Of a DNA stretch of 64,000 nucleotides, positions 44,301 to 59,300 are shown piece after piece. The first letter of the stretch is position 1; the number at the start of each line of letters is the position of its first letter. This DNA is from Arcuatula senhousia (Eukaryota; Mollusca; Bivalvia; Mytilida; Mytilidae). The notes under the pieces were generated by a model. It saw only the letters and a list, made by a program, of their open reading frames with translations. It was not told the DNA's origin and made no database searches. The stretch covers positions 20,752,103 through 20,816,102 of the forward strand of contig OZ020304.1 in the NCBI GenBank assembly GCA_963971305.1, given 5' to 3'. The translations under genes were made by a program, and so were the position numbers.

Positions 44301-47300
44301 GTTTTTCTAGGACTATATCACCACTGTCAACATGAAAATAATGATCTTAATGAAATAACTATCTCTCATTCCTAAGCTTTTTTGTAAAAGGTATATAAGA
44401 ACTTGATCTTCTTTTACGTCATGAAAACTATATCATAGGCGGATCCAGGGGGCACTTGGGGCCTGCCTCCCTCCCCTTTTGGCTAAAAACTTTGATCGAT
44501 TATATAGGTAATAATTGAAGCGTGACCAAAGCGGGCCCCCTCTTAGGCCAGTCAGTGGGCCCCCTCTTATTAAAATTTCTGGATCTGCCTCTGCTATATT
44601 TTGCTTTTGTTACAATAATTTATAATTCTTATCTTTGAATTACATTTTATGAAGAAAAAAAACGTACAGGAGTACACCACTTAATAGGCATAAAGATCTT
44701 AAAAGTTCAAAAACATCTCAAAGATTAAATTAGTAGACCTTGAGGAGGACTAAACTGCATACAATATTGATAATTCCAACTCATGTCAAAGCAGATCGAC
44801 GGGAATTTCAGATCAGAGCTAACTATTTTACACTCATGTATCAGACTAATTTATATGTTGGGTGTTTTAATCCATACAACTATTTGAAATGAAAAGTTTC
44901 ATGCTGTTTATTATCAGCTTTTTTATTATTATAGTTTGGAGTTATCTTTCTTCAGATGAGGCAATTCATCTCCATGTCAAATTCCAATAACTAACATTAA
45001 AGTTTATCATTACCTTGATTCGATCAGGAAAACATCTTGGTTTTCTAAAATTCTAAATGTTAACGCTGTTCCCTGAAATGAAAAACAGCAATTTTGGATT
45101 TAGGCTGCAAACTAGAAAAACTGAGTTCTTTATGGTGAATATGGTAATCACAAACCTAGTCGTTAGACTAGTCTGACACGGATGCATATAAACTTCTTAT
45201 ATTTTTGTCATTGGAAATTCCGATTGTTAAATTCAAAAATGTTTTAACACACCAGGTTTCTTTCATTGTACTGCACATGGTCGATATCCTCAGTGCTGGA
45301 TTCGGCTTCTCTGTTCGAATATTTTGGCCTTGAGTACATTTCATTCAATACCTATGTTTTTGACCTTTCAATGCTTTGATTCAAATGCTGACTCCTTGAA
45401 ATATGGAAAAATAGCATAGCCAAATTATTTGTTTTTATACACGTTACGGTATTTGTATTATGAAATCAGGAAGGTAAGTCATGAAAATACAGCACTTGTG
45501 CAATGTAAAACTATCTTTAAAGATTTTATAAAAAGATGAACAATATAAAATATTAATATTATGATTTTTTTATAATGACATCGACAAAATATGATAAGTA
45601 TTTGAAAACACACCGATACATAACCCAGAGGTTGGAGTGTTTGGACTACTGTTCCTACAGGTGTACTCTCAGACAGTGTAACTTGATATTGTTGGAACTG
45701 GAAGTGTAGAGTATCATTCTGAATAGGAGGGACAGTGATTCCTGTAATGTTTATAGCCAGTGTAGCAATGCACCAGCGAAATGGATTGTCAACTTGCTCT
45801 GCCTGTAAATAAACAAAAAACATGAAATTCAAAATACGAAATGTGAGGTGACTGTTTTAAGTTTATTTTGATTTTATAGGATATCATTTTCTTTTTCGCT
45901 CTTAATTATTTTATTAATGATAATTTATCATCATAAATCTAAAATTAAATATTGCACCAAATTGAAGTTTAAGATTACCTATACAATCTTACTTACCTTT
46001 ATTATTACAAGTCTGGATGCCTCATCTCCAAGTTGTGATGCCACACTAACAACACCTGTCTGTCCATTTATTACAAATTTTCCATTTGGATCTGCGTTAA
46101 AATCATATATTTTATTAATAACGGATAGAAATTCTTACTCAAATCAAAATTGATATGACAAATTCTTTGGTTTAAAAAATGTTGAATAAAAGCACAGGTC
46201 ATAACGTATGGTTGAACAAACTCGATATCTCATGCTAAAGCTTAGTAAATTTTCTTGGCCTACACTGGCAATGTAACATGTGTGTTATATCTCGTTCCGA
46301 TGCAAGTTCCTACGATGGCCGAGGTGAGCCGTACAAATCTCTAACATTTGAAGGAGGAAGTAAAACATCTTTGGTACAGTTTGTACATGTACAAACTGTA
46401 CCGAAAAGTGAAACAGGAAGTTAAATGTCTTTGGTACAGTTTGTCCATGTACATTTTGTACATGTACAAACTACCGAAAAGTCAAACAGGAAGTAAAATT
46501 TCGTTGGTACAGTTTGTACATGTACATTTTGTACATTTACAAACTGTACCAAAAGATGCTATGCATTATTGATTACTTTATCACCTGTACAAGGAACTAG
46601 GTCAGATGAGAGAGAGAGATTATAATAATTTATATTAAAATCTAAGACCAATTCCCAATCCGTCCATCCATATATGACCTTCCAATGTGTTTCGGGTACC
46701 TATTTAGATCACGAATTGTTTTATCGTTTTTGTGATCAAGGCCGTACCACTCATCAGCGACCCAAGCCTTATGATGTGTAAGGAATCGTACATGCGGTGG
46801 TCAATGTGTCTTAATTGTATTATTTATTCTTTCTTATTCTTTTTTAATAAAAGAAAAGAAAACTAATTTGTATTGTACATAGTTCATTATTTCGTAACTT
46901 ACTTTAATTTTGCCGAAATTAACATGTCTTTAAGACTCAACTGTCCTAAGCCAGGAAACTTTGCCAAAGCCTTTGTTTGTCCTTGTCATTCTATGTTAAC
47001 TGTTTTATGTCAAGAATTGAGTCTTTCGTTGATGATTTAGGGATTGGCTTTGATACTTTTGTATTGGATTATAAGTCTTGGGCCAATGCAAGACGGTAAG
47101 CAGTGACCTATGGTCATGTTGAAGACTGCTTGCTGTTTTCCGTTGTGATTTTTTGAATTGCTGTTTGTTTATGTTTGTTGTGTCGCGTACACTTATTCCA
47201 CATCTCAATATCGTAAATCATATGTCTTTTTGGGAATTGGTCTTAGATTTTAATATAAATGATCAAAAAGCATCTTTCGGTACAGTTTGTACATGCACAA

Positions 47301-50300
47301 AATGTACATGTACAAACTGTACCAACGATATTTTACTTCCTGTTTGAATTTTTGGTACCGTTTGTACATGTACAAAATGTACATGTACAAACTGTACAAA
47401 CGACATTTTACTTCCTGTTTGACTTTTCGGTACAGTTTGTACATGCACAAAATGTACATGTACAAACTGTACCAAAGATGTTTTACTTTCTCCTTAAAAT
47501 GTTAGATTTGTACGGCTCACCTCGGCCATCGTAAGTTCTCGTTGATGATTGTGGTTTAGTTGTTTTATTGGTTTGTTGGTGTTGCCGTCTTTATATGTCC
47601 ACTAATTGTTTTTAACATTCTTTACAGTCAGAAAGGTGGTCAGAACGAGACAAAAGAATATGCGCTCTTCAGTAAATAAGGTAGAATTTGATTCGGGATG
47701 TTTACGTAGTAACTATGGGCATTAAAAAGTCTATTAGAGCAACTTTTAAAATAAAATGTGATATAAAATATGTAAAACGAAAGTAAAGAACACCGAATTT
47801 GCCTTGGTTTATTAAATATGCAGCGTGAAAAGAGCACATTTCTCATGTTAATTGATATTATGGGGTCTGATTTGCTTTGTGACAAATAAAACATTATGCT
47901 CCTAAAAATCTGAAAAAAATATATCCAACAGATAAGACTCCATTCTTTCTGATAAAAAAATCCTGAACCCGTCGCTATAGCGGTATTGATAAAAATGATT
48001 GTCAAAGTTGTGCTAATTTCATAAGTAATTTGTGAATCCCCCTTTCTAAATATAGAAATTTCATTCATGATAAAATAAATAAACATTGAGATTATCTCAT
48101 ACCCGGCTAAAAATAGCAATGGTCTACTCGACTTCCCAAAATATTTTTTCTTAAATTCTGCAATATATAAGGCCTTAACTGGTGAAACTGTTTAAATTTC
48201 ACTTTTTATTAATATAATGCATGTTTTTATAATAAAATGATAATAAGCAAATGTAAAATGACGTTTTAGAAGGGGGAGGTCTATGAAGTGAGGTTGGTTC
48301 GATTTGTAAAACTCTAATCGTCTCCCTTCATTTGCCTAGCAACGTTTTATACTTGCTTGTGACAAAAAAAAAACATTTTTCTCCGATTTCCTTAAAATTT
48401 TGTCAACAAAAAAAGCATAAGATTGGTCGTCATCTGTCAAAGTATGTAACCCGTCGCACTTACCATTATTTTTTAAATTCAACATGTTTATCACCTTTAT
48501 AGAGTTCCGGTTATTCCTTAGAGATAATAAACTCCTTTTTTGTCACAAATTATCATTCTATGCTTAAAACATCTTAACTAAGAAAAAAGAACAATATTTT
48601 GTCCATTCACTTGTATCCGAACTTGAAAATAACCATGACCTACTTTTTATAAATCAAAAGATTAAGTTGGTGATTTCAGCTCACCGCGTCATTCAAAATG
48701 ATTTGTTTTTTTGAATCAGTTAGACATACAAATTATTTACAAGGGAGATGATATTTTGTCACCACCTGTCTGACTGTTTAGATATGAACTCAAATGCCCC
48801 GGCGTCTCTTTGGGTTTTGTTTTTTTTTTTTTGTTTTTTTTTTTGTTTGTAAATGTTATATGTTATTTTTGTCCTTATATTAGATTGTACCCTGCTATAT
48901 TTCTATTTTGTACGTTTTAAAATTCTATCTGTATAAACAATTAATAATGATGACATGACATGATGAAATATTTATGGATATTCTGATAATGCACATTCCA
49001 AGTTCTTTTTTACCACTTGACTTCAACGCTATTGAAATGGCATTTCAAAGTATTCCTAATTAGTGTATAATTGCATAAAGAATAGAGACCTACCAATTAT
49101 TTCATATTTAACCGCTGCATTGATAGTGTCCTGATCAGAAGCCTTTATTGCTGATGGTAGTATAGAAACACTCGTTCCCTGTAGTAAAATTTTCTTTTGT
49201 TACATTTCTTTGATAACTCATTTTATTGACGTAGAAAAAAAGAACTTTAGTTTTATTTCAAAAAGAGTAAAAGTAACTTTGTTCATGGAAACTTTGTTGC
49301 TTTGATACTTTATAGATGAAAAAATAAAGCATGCTGTAATTTTATTAACGTTTCAATAAAAAAAATATTATTAAGTAATGGCATTGAGATTGTAAAATGC
49401 CAGTTAATATTACTTATTATGCATGTAAATGTATCGAATAGTTTAGTTTTGGCAATAAAAAAGTACCTACAAACTTCATGAGCTTATAGTCTATCAGCCA
49501 ACCCTCAAAAATATCATTTTGAATGTCTACCCCGGGGAACAGCAGTTTTTCGGTGGTTTTATATAGTTTAACATCTAAACTTTCAAATTTACCTTGTTAT
49601 ACCGGAATATAAGTGTCCAAACAGGGTATAACATGCGCCATTTTGAATGCACCCATTTTGACAGACACAAATCATGTTGAAAGCATTGAATTCAAATTGC
49701 TGTCAAATTTTTACAATGCGATGGAATATGATTCTGTAAGGTGTTATGTAATCAGTATAATATAAATAAAAATATGACGTATAATATTTATCGATAAGTA
49801 TCGATGAAGGACCGATATCGGGGCTCCTTTAAACACTCTGTATACGTGGCTTTTTTCGGTTAATTTTTGTCATTTTTTCGTCGCTGTAGTCATATTTGCA
49901 ATGTATGTTTGCTTTCAATGACCATAAATCGTTCATTGATATGTATTCTGATCATAACAGTCGATGGGTACTTAGAAAGTTACACTAATGGGCAGATAAT
50001 CGAGCCACAATACTTCCTATGCATATTTGAGCTAAAACATTTGTACAGAAACGATGCATTTAACATTCTGTTACATGATATCTGTTTGATAAAATATATG
50101 TTTTTATTTCAAATGTGTGGTAATATACAAATACGCATCGATATACTCATCAACAACCAAATTTGCACAATGCTTTTTTTTAGTAAAAAAGGGGGGTCTA
50201 AGTAGATGCTTTTAAAGAATTAAGTATCACAATATTTTGTTATTTAGTACGAAATAAAATGCTCAAAATGGTTCAAACATGTAAAAATATTATCATTAGA

Positions 50301-53300
50301 TAGATTTACAATATCTAAAAGCTTATTTTCCTTGTTTACTTTGATGTGCTATATGCCCATTTATAGTGTATTTGTTAACACCAGCTCTGAAAAAAGACGA
50401 TGAACCTATCTTTCTTTGGAAGAGGAAGATTTGGCAGCATAAAACTGGTTGTACCCAATCAGGACTATTTCTCTGGTATGTCATGCGTTGTTTGGTATAT
50501 TCGTCTTAGATATATGAGAATGATCATCCCAGTTCGGTAGTTTTGTTGTTACCTAAATTGACAAAGCACCAAATAACATCATTTTTGTGTGCAAGAAACA
50601 CGATATTGACTGTTTGACAGCTGAATTGGGGGTTGGTTTTACCAGCAATAGCACCACATACACGGCTACAACACTGTCTAAGGAGGAAATCATTGACAAT
50701 CACAGATCTGTCCATTTCCTCCTTCGGCCTTTTTGTTGTTGGCAATAATGATGACACTCCATCCCTGTATTGGATTCCTAAATTACATAAAAATCCATAC
50801 AAACAGCGCTTCATTGTAGGGTCATCCAAATGTACAACTAAGCCTCTTTCAGTTCTGTTGACTTCAATACTTACGGTAATAAAATCCGGCCTCCAGAAAT
50901 ATTACGATTGTTGTTATTCTAGAAATGGTGTCAATCAAATGTGGATCCTGAAGAATTCGAAAGAACTGATGGAGATTATTAACTCTAAATCAGTTTCATC
51001 TTGTAAGTGCATCAAAACATTCGATTTCTCCACACTTTACACTTCTATTCCACATGAAAACGCAGTTTTTTCAAAAAGAATGGAAAACGCAGTTACAAAT
51101 ATCTAGTAGTCGATTATACCAAGACTTACTTTGTCATCAATGAGTCTAAGAAAAAGAACAGATTTACAGAAGACCAAATAATCGACATGCTCAACTTTCT
51201 TATTGACAACATATTTGTTCAGTTTGGTGGACGTGTTTTTCAGCAAACAATAGGGATTCCAATGGGCACTTATTGTGCACCTTTGCTTGCTGATTTGTTT
51301 CCTCATTCACATGAAGCAGACTTCTTACAATCTCTTCTAGACAAAAGATCGTTGACTGGCTCTCTCTTTCAACCTCACGTTCCGTTATATTGATGATGTC
51401 CTTTCACTGATCAATTCTCGATTTGGTGACTTTCTCCATCTCATATATCCCCAGGAGATAAAGGACACAACGGATTCTAGGAAGTCTGCTTCATGTTTAG
51501 ATCTACATCTCGAAATTGATTCTCAAGGAAGACTTTCAACAAGGCTCTATGACAAACGTGATGACTTCAACTTTCCAATCGTCAACTTTCCCTTCTTGTG
51601 TAGCAACATTCCGTCCGCTCCAGCTTATGGAGTTTTCGTATCTCAATAAATTCGTTACTCCAGAGCGTGAGAGACTTACATCAATTTCCTTAGCAGAGCG
51701 ACACGTCTGACGCAAAAATTGCTCACACAGGGTAATGTTGCTCCTCGGTTGCTGTCTTCACTCAAGAAATTTTACGAAAGACATCATGCACTAATAGACA
51801 AATATGGGATTTCGGTCTCTCAGATGTTGGTTTCTCATAAGGTTTTGTTTTGTCTTCCTTTACCGGATTTGACACGCTGAATGGACTATTGGCAATGCGA
51901 CAGGTGTGCTATAGCAAGCAGGAACTGCTTACTCTTCCGGAGCACCTGAGTTCACTCTTGTTTCGACTGGAGTTCGCGTTGTTGGTTGATATTCAGTTAT
52001 TTTGTGTTTCCATGTTTTACATGTTGTCTGTTTTTGTCCCGTTCTTGTTGGTGTTTACTGGTTTTGTCTATTGTTATATTAAAGTTACTGTCGGAAACAG
52101 CAAAGCCACTACCCCGAACACTTATCGAATGATGCAAAGACATTTCATAGATGTAAAAACCTTTTGCTATGAAGTGCCAGGAAGCACATCGATGGTAGGA
52201 GATATAAACCATATTTTATGTCTTAAAAGTTTACAGAAATTTATAAACATTAGAGCAAAACTATCAAATTTCAAGTTCGAATTGTATTTACTAGTATGGC
52301 TGTTCTTGTTCTTTAACATGTAGAATTTTACATATACATGGCCAGAGGATAACATGACTCTGACTGTTATGTACGGACACCAAAACTAACCCTTCAATAA
52401 CCACTGTTTTGTTAAACACATGCTGTACATTTAAGACTAACTCAAAAGCATTTCAGATGTACCTCCTTAACGTAAATTTGATGTTAAAACAAAAGGCAAG
52501 GTAACCAAAAAAAAGAGAAAGATTATGTCTACTAATTGAACAGAGTATATTATATTTTTAAATCTAAAATTGTATATAACAATAGATCATATCACATTAT
52601 AGTAAACTTACTATGGAAAACGGAAAGCTTAGGACAGGAAAACATGTGCGTCTTACATTTATGTTATTGGTGCCGAGATACAACAAACTTTTCCCCAACA
52701 AGTACACGACTTAACGCTTTTGCAACATATGTCCTAAATAATTTCTGTAGTGACGGCTTTAATATTTCGATGCATTTCATTACCTCCATAAAAAGGAAGT
52801 TTTCAAACAATACACTTCTAGATTAGCCCCCCCCCTTTTTTTCGACAATGTAATTATTGAAATAAAAAAAAAACTATACCGATTTATATCAAACGGTTAT
52901 TGTTTTATTGATGGAGGAAAATACTTTCATTTAGTGACATTTCTTTAAAATGAGATGTAGCTTATTCGTCTTAGAACTTACGAATACATATACTCAAATT
53001 TTGTAATTTGCAGATCAAATATTTTATGAAAGGATATGGAAATAACAAAGTAAACAAGAAAAATAAGCAATTATACATTGTACATATATTCAATTATACT
53101 ATATTTTTACATGTTTGAACCGTTTTGTGCAAATCAATTGGTATCAGAGAACAAAACATTGTCTTAGTAAGTATTTCAGAAGCATGTACAAAGACCCCCC
53201 CCTTTTACTAAACAAGCATTGTGCAAATTTGGTTCTTGATGAGTATGTCGATGTGTATTTGTATATTACCACACATTTGAAATAAAAACATATTTTTTAT

Positions 53301-56300
53301 CGAATAGATATCATGTAACAGAATGTTAAATGCATCGTTTCTGTACAAATGTTTTAGCTCAAATATGCATAGGAAGTATTGAGGCTCTATTATCTGCCCA
53401 TTGATGTAACTTTCCAAATAACCATCGACTGTTATGATAAGAATACATATCAATGAACGATTTATGGTCATTGAAAGCAAACATACATTGCAAAAATGAC
53501 TTCAGCGACGAAAAAATGACAAAAATTAACCGAAAAAAGCCAAGTATACAGAGTGTTTTAAAGAGCCCCGATATCGGTACTTCATCGATACTTCTCGATA
53601 AGTATTATACGCTATAGATACTGATTACATAACACCTTACAAAATTATATTCCATCGCATTGTAAAAATTTGACAGCAATATGAATTCAATGCTTTCAAA
53701 ATGAGTTGTGTCTGTCAAAATGGGTGCATTCAAAATGACGCATGTTATACCCTGTTTGGACACTTTTTGTACGGTATAACAAGGTAAATTTGAAAGTTTA
53801 GATGTTAAACTATACCAAACCACCAAAAAACTGCTGTTCCCCGGGGTAGACATTCATCTCGAAAACTAGAGGCTTTTTTCGATTTGGCTGATAGACTATT
53901 AATATAAAATATATTTATTTCTTGTTTCATGTACTTTATATTGAAACATGTTATCTTAGATATTTGTTTAACTTAAGGAAATCAATTGGCAACAAAAGTA
54001 AAGAAGTTTCCATCACGTTTCCTTTATAATGATGTAACATTACCGGAAGTGAATTTCCGCTGATAGTTCCATAATACTGATCATGTTGGAATGCAGGATT
54101 CAAATCATCAGCATCGATAATGTTTATCTTTAATTTAGCTGTAGAATTCAAACTTTCTCCACGATTAGGTTGGTCCTACGTAAAAGAAAAATTTAATATG
54201 GCAGCATTTCAATGATTTAAGAGTCTTTTGGTATTAGGGTACTATTTTTTCAATATACTCGTTTCAATGTATTTCAAAATCTTTCAATGCAAGATCACTC
54301 CTTGATATATGCACACACAACATTAAGTATTGCCATCCATTATGGTAAAATATTACATATCATTACCTGCTTGTGCATATATGTATCTTAAGCATATAAT
54401 AAAAGTTCAATTCACTCTGTATTGATGCACATATAACTACAATGTAATAAAACATACACATGTATACTGATATTAAAAGTTGTTGTATATACTTGCGTTT
54501 ATTCATTTGCTCTAGTTTTCTGAGAAACAGCATCATAAGGCCTTTGTATTGTTTTTTTTTTCGATGAAATATCTTTTTTTTCTAATGTAGGTCTTTTTCT
54601 TTTATAAAAAAACGTTATAATCCCACAATGGCTATTGAATATTATAGGTTCATTTTTCTTTGCAAATATTTTTTTTTGCTAGAAATGAACAAAATTAAGT
54701 GATTATTACTTAGGAACATGACACTATATTATCTTTATTAACAAACCTTTGCCATAATATCTATTTCCATAGAGTTTATTTGTTCATAATCTAACTTCTT
54801 TTTTAACGTAACACTTGGATAGAGTGGGTACTCATATTCGAAATAATCCTGAAATGATAAGCAATAATATTGATCATTAGCTACATGTACATATATAATA
54901 CCAGTTTTGAAAAGACAAACTACATAATTTTGATGACTGCTGACTGTTATATTTTGTAAATACATAAAATAGTGAGACGTTGAATTAAATGTACGCGACA
55001 CAACTCACATTTATCAGCGAAAATTTAAAAAATCTGTCATGAAGTCAAATATGGTCGGATTTCGAAAAACAAGAAGTATGTGAGCAATAGACCTGAAATC
55101 AAATTCCACGTTATAGGACCCCAACTTAATGCTGTTTACCAAACATTAAGTGGCTGTGATAAGTAGTTGCTGAGAAAACGGTAACGAAAATTTCTTCCCC
55201 ACCCGCACGCCGTCTGCCCGACATTCACCATTTTATGATCCGGATTTTTCAATCCGACTAATAATCTGCAATGGAAAACAACCAGCTGCCTTACATGTGA
55301 CCAGTGGTCGCAGTTTGCTGAATTGTCTTCACTAATTCCACATCTCAATGTTGTTGCTTCTTCTATTTGAAATGGCAATTATTGTCATTATTGCATTTTT
55401 TTAGAATGCTTGACAAAAACATGGAAGTATTTACAATATAATGAGCTGAAAACCGATCTTTGTCCCATTAACTCAATAGATAAGAAAAAACTTGCATAAT
55501 TGACAACAAATATGTCAGAGTGCATGAAGCAGTGTCTGATGAAGGATAATCCAGAAAAGCGCTTCACACGCAGTGAAATTTTTCTTTCGCACATTTATCA
55601 AAATCATTTCAATATGTGGATCGTGTCTTTCTGGCACATATTCCATATTCTTTCGTTTTTAATGTATCAATGGAGCATTCGAATGTCAAAAGTTCAAAAG
55701 AGCAAAAACAAAACCAGTAAACACAAACTAGAACAACTTGAAGAAACACAATACAGAAACACATGAAAACAACTGAAAATCAATGAATAATTCAATCCGT
55801 GCAAACAAAATATGACTACAAGACCGGTAATATCATCTGGAATTGCAAATAAGTCTAGAAGAACGTTCTTTAACCTACCGAAAATGGACCTGGTAAAATA
55901 CTGTATGAGAACACGTTGTTGCCATCGCCAATTTTGTCGTTATCCACCGCTGTAGCATCTTTATATATTGTAGATCCTATGGCACTGTCCTGTGAAAAAT
56001 CAAGAAGTTTTTAACAAAATAACCCATTAAGAAGCTATCAGCTTGAATACAATAGCTTTTTTCATCTTTCAGATTTAACCTTTCACTATTCTAATTGCTA
56101 AGAAATAAACAGCTGCCAACGACAATAATTTTGCTAATATGAAAAATAAGTAAATTAATGTGGGAATTTATTTTGAAAAATAGTTTAAAGCGATTTTTGT
56201 GAAATGTGTAGGTGTTGTTTTCAATAACATTCACGTGTATATATTATAATAGTATTTTCTGTGTTATTAAATAAAAACTGCTTACATTTGTCTTTCCCAT

Positions 56301-59300
56301 ACAGATAAGATTTTCAAATCCTATTTTGCAAAACATACAATTACATTGTCATGAATTACGTATTTCTACAAGACCTTCAATTAGATTGTCATCAGTTACG
56401 TAAAATTATTGCTACGTAATAACCATCAATATATTCCAAAATTCAATTAAAACCCCAAACTACGTATTACTCCGACAATTTTAACAGACATTAGAACAAA
56501 CATATACAAAATAAATATATACAATTATGGATAATGCATTGTTTGCGTGTAGGTCACTGGCTTAAGAATAATGTCCGTTGACAGGAAATCTTTCCATTAT
56601 GGCTTTCCTTCGCTAATCATTTCATTTTTTACAGGAATGAACTATGATTTACCTCACTAATGTTGACAGAGTATATATTCTTAGAAAAAGTAGGGGCATG
56701 GTCGTTGACATCTAATAGGAGTACTCGTACTGTTACATCAATCTGAAAACGTACAAATAATCAAAAGATACAGAATGCTTCAAGTTTGAAGGAGGGGATA
56801 TTCCACCATAAAACATTGGTTAACACATCGTGTCTTTTGAAGTGCCTTTATCAATCGAACCTTGGTGTCTAAATGGTTACATGTAGTTGTTTTTGTTTCT
56901 TGCAACACACCATGTATTCAGTCAAGCAGTCAATGAATTGTTCATGTTGAACAGACAGACATTGTTCTGTATTTCATGTATTTGTAAATGAGTTTTAGAA
57001 CGAACTGCCTGGAACAACACTATAGAACCAACAGTACCTTTCGTAAAGATTTTTTTGGTATCATTATTTTCTTTTCTTTAAATAGTTTCTTTTAAAGAAT
57101 AAAATAATAAAGACTGGGTGTATAATTGTTCTAAATACTATTTTCTCCTTACTTTGTCATAAACCGAGTTCTTAGAAATGTTTTACCTTAATGTAAAATC
57201 TACACACGTGTTGGGGATATTTGATTTCAACAGCATTATACAAATTTCAATATAATTTTAGCATTGATAAAGCCGACATGCTATAAACTTAAAGGTTTAA
57301 GAACATAAACATGTAGTGTCTATGCTTTAAATGTCTAGTGGTTCTAAATGATCACTCATAAATCCTTATTAAGGCAGCATTGAATGTCAAATAAAATGCT
57401 AATTTAAATGATTTGACACGAATGGAATCATTTTGCCAGCAGTATTAAAATCTATTTCCTATTCTAGACTTGATAGTAAAATTTACAGTGTTAAAGATAA
57501 AATTAGACCTTATACTTGTGAGGCAATATGTTTTCACGTTTTAGTCTAGAATTTCATTTAATTTGGCAAGACATGTACAATCATAATGAAAAACCATGGC
57601 ATTCTTGTAACACAAAATTTGAATGTACAGAGTGTCGTTATTCTTAAAACGTGCACTAAAAATCCAAATCACAAACATGCATAAACTTATACTACAACAA
57701 AACTGATACTTAGTACTCAAAACGCTTTAAAGGGGTTCAATGCATAGATCTGTAGTTCTTATTTTCACCAAAAATCTTTTGTTTCACCCGAGTTGAGCTA
57801 CAACTGACTTTAACATTATTAGTTTTATTTGGCTTCATGACAGTTGGTTTGGGTATCTTTAAGAATTCCTTTCAGTAAAAATTCAAAATCGTATCACATG
57901 TTATTTAAACTTGGACTTGGTGATTATTCGGTCTTGATGAGCTTTGAAAATGAAAAATCAAATAACGTACAGTAGATGACGGTTGGTCCTTGGGTGTACA
58001 GGGAACTTGTAGGATCAGTGAACTGGACCCTATATCCGTATCAAGCTTCTTCTGTAAGGTGATATTTCTGGAAGGTAGTTCTAGGCGGAGGTATTCGTTG
58101 TACGCTGGCTGGAGCGTTATTTCACTGTCACTGCCATATGTATCTAATACACCTATCACAGACCCTGAAATGGAAAAAACAACGCTGAAAGTTAAATAGA
58201 GCTAATTTTAATGCATGCAACAAAAGTACTGAACTGAGATGTAAAAGACATCCCAAAGAAAGATATGACCTTGTAAATGTAATTGTAAACATCTAAATTC
58301 TAACAAATGGGTTTTAGACATTTGTTGTTCCTTCAGATCTAATACAAAGACAAACTTTTACTAAAAAGAAGAGTGTAACTTATAAAAAACAAAATCTAAC
58401 AGCAAAACCGTCGATTGGAAGGGAATGGGTAACAATTGGGCAACATTTATAATGGTAACCTCGACATTGGCTGGTTGTTATTCTTATACTTTGTTTTGTA
58501 AATAATTTTACAACTTTGCATGCATTTATTTTAAGATCCAGTCTGATTCTCGAGGAATCAGTCAGAGTATGCTAACTTTATACGAAATAATCTAATAGTA
58601 AAAGAGTCGACTAACAGGAAGCTCAACGGGACAGCAATGTTAAGAAGTAACAATATACATCATTAAAAAACTGTCTGTCGAACAATTTCCTTATGAGCAT
58701 ATAGAAAGTAATTGTTGACGACAACTGCTAGTAAAAGTGCCATAAAAGTGAATTAAAACGGAGAAAAGCACATATCTACAGCCTCGACGACTTTAGATCC
58801 GGACATCATTGTCACCTAATACAAACATGGCATACTAGTCTCTTAAAACTTCAACAAAATTTTGGATTGGGTTGAAACATGGCTATTTTGACAGATTGGT
58901 AATCTGAACAGCAATCCTCAAGAATATATAATTCTGATAAGCATCATTTAAAAGAAAAAAAATTTTTTAATGTCTGACTTGTGAATCTTTGACTGCTGAT
59001 TTAAAAAAACAACGGATGTCAATTTTAACACCAATTCAGTAAAAAGGAGCAACGGTACATAAAGCACCAATTTTCTTAAGAAATTGCTTACTTCCTCTAC
59101 GAAAACTATGTATCTTCGTAGAGAAATGGATTACTATGATTGCATCAAATGTAGGTTGACAACATAAGTCGATTATTCCTGAATTGTGAAAAATTAAGCC
59201 CGTCTGACATCAATGGTTTATCAAAACGTCCAGATAGATTGCTTAATTTATCTTAACAGCCGATGACATTGGCGTGTCTTAGAATAGCAGACAAGAATAA

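Noticed and set aside
47250..47534. Several frames with FVHVQ/YMYKLY repeats
   Set aside because: They arise on both strands from the palindromic GTACATGTAC repeats and are not coding.
47640..48119. 159-codon minus-strand open frame in the cadherin intron
   Set aside because: It consists of AT-rich codons (I, F, Y, S), has no domain pattern or splice context, and lies between supported cadherin exons on the same strand.
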